Of a DNA stretch of 64,000 nucleotides, positions 61,496-64,000 are shown in pieces. A program made the position numbers and the translations under genes. The stretch covers positions 2,542,501 to 2,606,500 of the forward strand of contig NC_087167.1 of NCBI RefSeq assembly GCF_035594125.1, in the 5' to 3' direction. The notes beneath the pieces are model-generated. The model was not told the origin of the DNA. It made no database searches and was given only the letters and a program-made list of their open reading frames with translations. This stretch comes from Scylla paramamosain. Taxonomy: Eukaryota; Arthropoda; Malacostraca; Decapoda; Portunidae. Each line of letters opens with the position of its first letter. The stretch's first letter is position 1.

Positions 61496-63723
61496 TAGAC
61501 CTTGTAGTGTATTAGTATTCTTTTAGTCTTCTTTCCGGTGTATGCTGCATAGAAATGGTCATACTTTCAAAGTAATAGTTAATATACAAACAAGCAGCGA
61601 CAAAACGCTTCGATGCCTTCTTGAACTTAGTGAAGCTGTGGCTGAATGGAGCATTGCGGTACAAGACGTGAATAATTTATTGTACGTACCAAGAATACTC
61701 TCACTTGTTACGTAGAAAATATAATGATGTACAGGAAATACATGCACAGGTTATAATTTCTAATAACTGATGATAATCTCACATATGCACTTAAAAGATA
61801 TGAAATTTATATACAGTGAAGGGCCCCCTCTTCATGTATTTTTGTGAGTGAAGGAGGCCGGCCAGGGGCACAAGAGGGTGGAAAAAGCCCGAGCATTAGT
61901 GAAGTAAATCCCAAGTTTCCGCTCCTCTTGAACAGTTTATTAGAACAAAGTAGATACAACGTTGTCTTTTTAATATATTTTCTTCGGGAAGTTGTTTCTT
62001 TGGCCTCGCAGCTTTGGAGTCACTACGAGGTGCGGAAATCAGCGAGGGTCTTGTATACAGTTCAGAGAAGTAACCGTCGACATGATAATTACTCCAAGGA
62101 AGAACCATCGGGGGACCTTGTGACTCCATGGGAACAGACGTGCACCTTTTTATCGTCGTTTCTCACACAAAGAAAAGTTTTAGTTCCGGAAATTCTTTTG
62201 TATGTAATTTTATTCACCTGCCTGTGTTCAATAGAATATTTACATGTATACGAGAAATGTGTAAATTTTTAAGTCGACGTCTGATAATTTATTAAGTGTC
62301 ATTATTACACGTAACATTTAAAACGGGAGTTGATGTGGTCACTCAGCTGAGGAAGTCTGAAGTACGTGCAACGAACTTGATGTTAATGGACCTCGGAAGT
62401 AGATGATGGAGAATAAGAGTATATTAATATATTCTTTGTGTCTTCAGCGACCTTATGTATGCGTTGTTTAGGTGTCCACGTGTCCCCGGGAAGGATGGCA
62501 AGAAGCATTTTTTTTTTCCTTTTCTTTTTGCAGTACAAGAAATGGGAGAGAGTGAAAGAGGTGTAAGAAAAGCTATACAAGGATACACTACTAAGTACAT
62601 AACCTAACTTGGCTAGACGCAGGAATATAATGAGGAAGGAAATATCACGCTGAGAGGAAACCCGTTGTTAGCTTCTTATAGCCGTAATGATTGCTCTCCT
62701 TCAAGGTAGTGCTGACTCAGAGCAGCATGTCATTCAAAGCTGAAGCGGAACATAATATAACACCTTTTTTTTCTCTCTCTCTCAAGTAAAGACGCAGTGC
62801 GGGAAGAAAAAAAATGGAGCACTGCAGTGAATTAATCTATATTTAGACAAATTTTGCCATATTATCACTTCACACAGCGTTGAAATATATTATCATGTTT
62901 AACATTAACTAGCATGTATACCATGAAAGACAGATGCACACTGGAGGCTAAAAAGTATAAACTCAAAAGCATTTTCATGGCAGCAGCCTTTTCACTGAAC
63001 CATGTGAAAGCGTAGCGTGTTTCGAGTCCGAACGTCAGCATCACGGTAACCGAAAAACCAGAGGCAGTGAATGGAAACCAAACTGGTGCTGAAGTAAGGA
63101 TGACCTCGCCTCTCCGGGGGTGACGCCACTAGCGGCCCCAGAAGCAAGGTCAAGAGTATCCTGAACCCTGTCGAGGAGCTGCCCGCCGCCCCTCCGCCCC
63201 GCCCCGCCTCACACTGAGGTCCGGGATGGCCTCAATGTCTCAGCCTACTCTTTAACAGCTCTGAGTTGAGTGAGGCTGAGGCCAGAGACAATGACGAGAT
63301 TAAACATGAAACACAGACACTTACAACTGGTTTTTATGAAAGTTTCCATCCATGTTTTAGTGTGATGCACAGATTCCGTCCAAGATGAGGCTATACGGCC
63401 GGCAGCCGATGAGCGAACCATTCTTTCCTATGGCTGGGATGTGATGGGCAGAGCCGAGTCAGGCAAGGCAGGTGCGTGGCAGTTCATTATCACGCTGCCT
63501 CCTGCTCCCTCAGGTGTGATCTGTTCGTGTTCATCATTGTCAGATGTAACGGCGATACTATCATGCAGTAATTTGGCTTAACAAAGTAATTCATGCAGAA
63601 AATCGTTGCTAGCATTGCGTTTCGAGGCGCCGTCCGAAACTAAATAAAAGCGAGCGAAGGAAGATGAAAGCTCGAGACTGGAATGGAGTTGAAGTTACCA
63701 GACATTACCACACCGCGCTGCTC
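61495..63723. other. Anonymous DNA
   Basis: The longest low-repeat frame of the window lies here (61844-62272, 142 codons). It starts from GTG with no internal ATG and has no domain. CpG-rich stretches lie at 63100-63215. No gene, RNA or repeat-family member supported. Confidence 0.5.
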
Positions 63724-63954
63724 TCACTGTTTGGTGAGGGATGTAATGAGGCTCATACAAGTGTCTCGACGCGTGAATAAGTGTTGTAAATGACAAAAGA
63801 GAATACACAGAACAAAAGAAAGCCTGCGAAAAGAAAAATACCGTGAGGTATGGCTGAGTCTGGCCGCGCGGTGTTGAGGCGGGACGGCTGACTGGCTAGG
63901 CTCTGAGCTGAGCAGTAGAAGTTGTGGAGACTCTGTGGTGAGCACAGGTGCCAT
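63724..63954 (-). CDS. Candidate short ORF or 5' exon near the right edge
   Basis: On the minus strand an ATG at 63954-63952 lies in a strong start context (ACAATGG) and opens 76 codons to a stop at 63724-63726. The first 40 residues are Ser/Pro/Leu/Gln-rich (starts MAPVLTTESPQLLLLSSEPS); the rest is Phe/Leu/His-rich and less protein-like. A good acceptor (TTTTTCTTTTCGCAG) lies inside the frame, which suggests the real message may splice here if it exists. GC-rich sequence lies upstream to the window edge. The plus strand is also open for about 45 codons at the edge. No domain recognised. Confidence 0.15.
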   Translation of the reverse strand: MAPVLTTESPQLLLLSSEPSQSAVPPQHRAARLSHTSRYFSFRRLSFVLCILFCHLQHLFTRRDTCMSLITSLTKQ

Positions 63955-64000
63955 TGTGGCTTTGTGTCGGTGCTATTATAGTGGCCCTGCCCTCGCCGCC

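Noticed and set aside
61844..62272. 142-codon frame free of microsatellite sequence
   Set aside because: Begins with GTG, has no internal ATG, no domain and no splice context. By base composition one or two such frames are expected by chance in a 64 kb six-frame scan.

Overview
This 64 kb window is eukaryotic genomic DNA that is poor in genes and rich in repeats. It contains no bacterial-style operons, CRISPR array, rRNA gene, convincing tRNA gene or intact protein-coding gene. The best guess for the source is a decapod crustacean, probably a brachyuran crab. That is an inference, not a proof. It rests on the extreme density and length of (GA)n, (CA)n and (AT)n microsatellites, and on a dispersed non-LTR retrotransposon tail (ACTGCCACGTGTAGGC, then CTTCTTGCAGCTTCC, then TTCTTATGTTCTTATG) that I associate from memory with crab genomes. 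Most long open frames here are translations of microsatellites (Ser-Leu, Arg-Glu, Thr-His, Cys-Val, Ile-Tyr runs) and are not genes.

Layout. 0-6.8 kb: a possible 5' exon on the minus strand open to the left edge, a 161-bp tandem duplication, three non-LTR 3' ends, exon-like segments at 2806-2908 and 3287-3360, long (GA)n/(CT)n and a 146-bp (AT)n, one MITE-like element of family 2 and one of family 1. 6.8-24 kb: mostly anonymous DNA with two-copy or three-copy long-period tandem duplications and five family-1 copies, two of them side by side. 24-39 kb: microsatellites, a degenerate ~35-bp minisatellite and a second family-2 element. 39-48 kb: strongly strand-asymmetric DNA (an ~840-bp pyrimidine-rich block, a ~430-bp purine-rich block) and a cluster of decayed tetranucleotide arrays. 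48-52 kb: an acceptor-led, proline-rich terminal-exon-like frame, two head-to-tail family-1 copies and more retrotransposon debris. 54-59 kb: another family-1 element and a ~130-bp satellite of about five units, the last split by a family-1 insertion. 59-64 kb: trinucleotide arrays, an inverted/direct pair of retrotransposon tails, and a possible 5' exon on the minus strand near the right edge.

The most informative content is the repeat biology. There are two short terminal-inverted-repeat families, one ancient 5'-truncated non-LTR family that still shows the reverse-transcriptase C-terminal signature (FKRRLD), and nested insertions that let some events be ordered in time. I did not find a previously undescribed protein-coding system. 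The exon-like segments are low-confidence candidates that RNA or homology data could settle.
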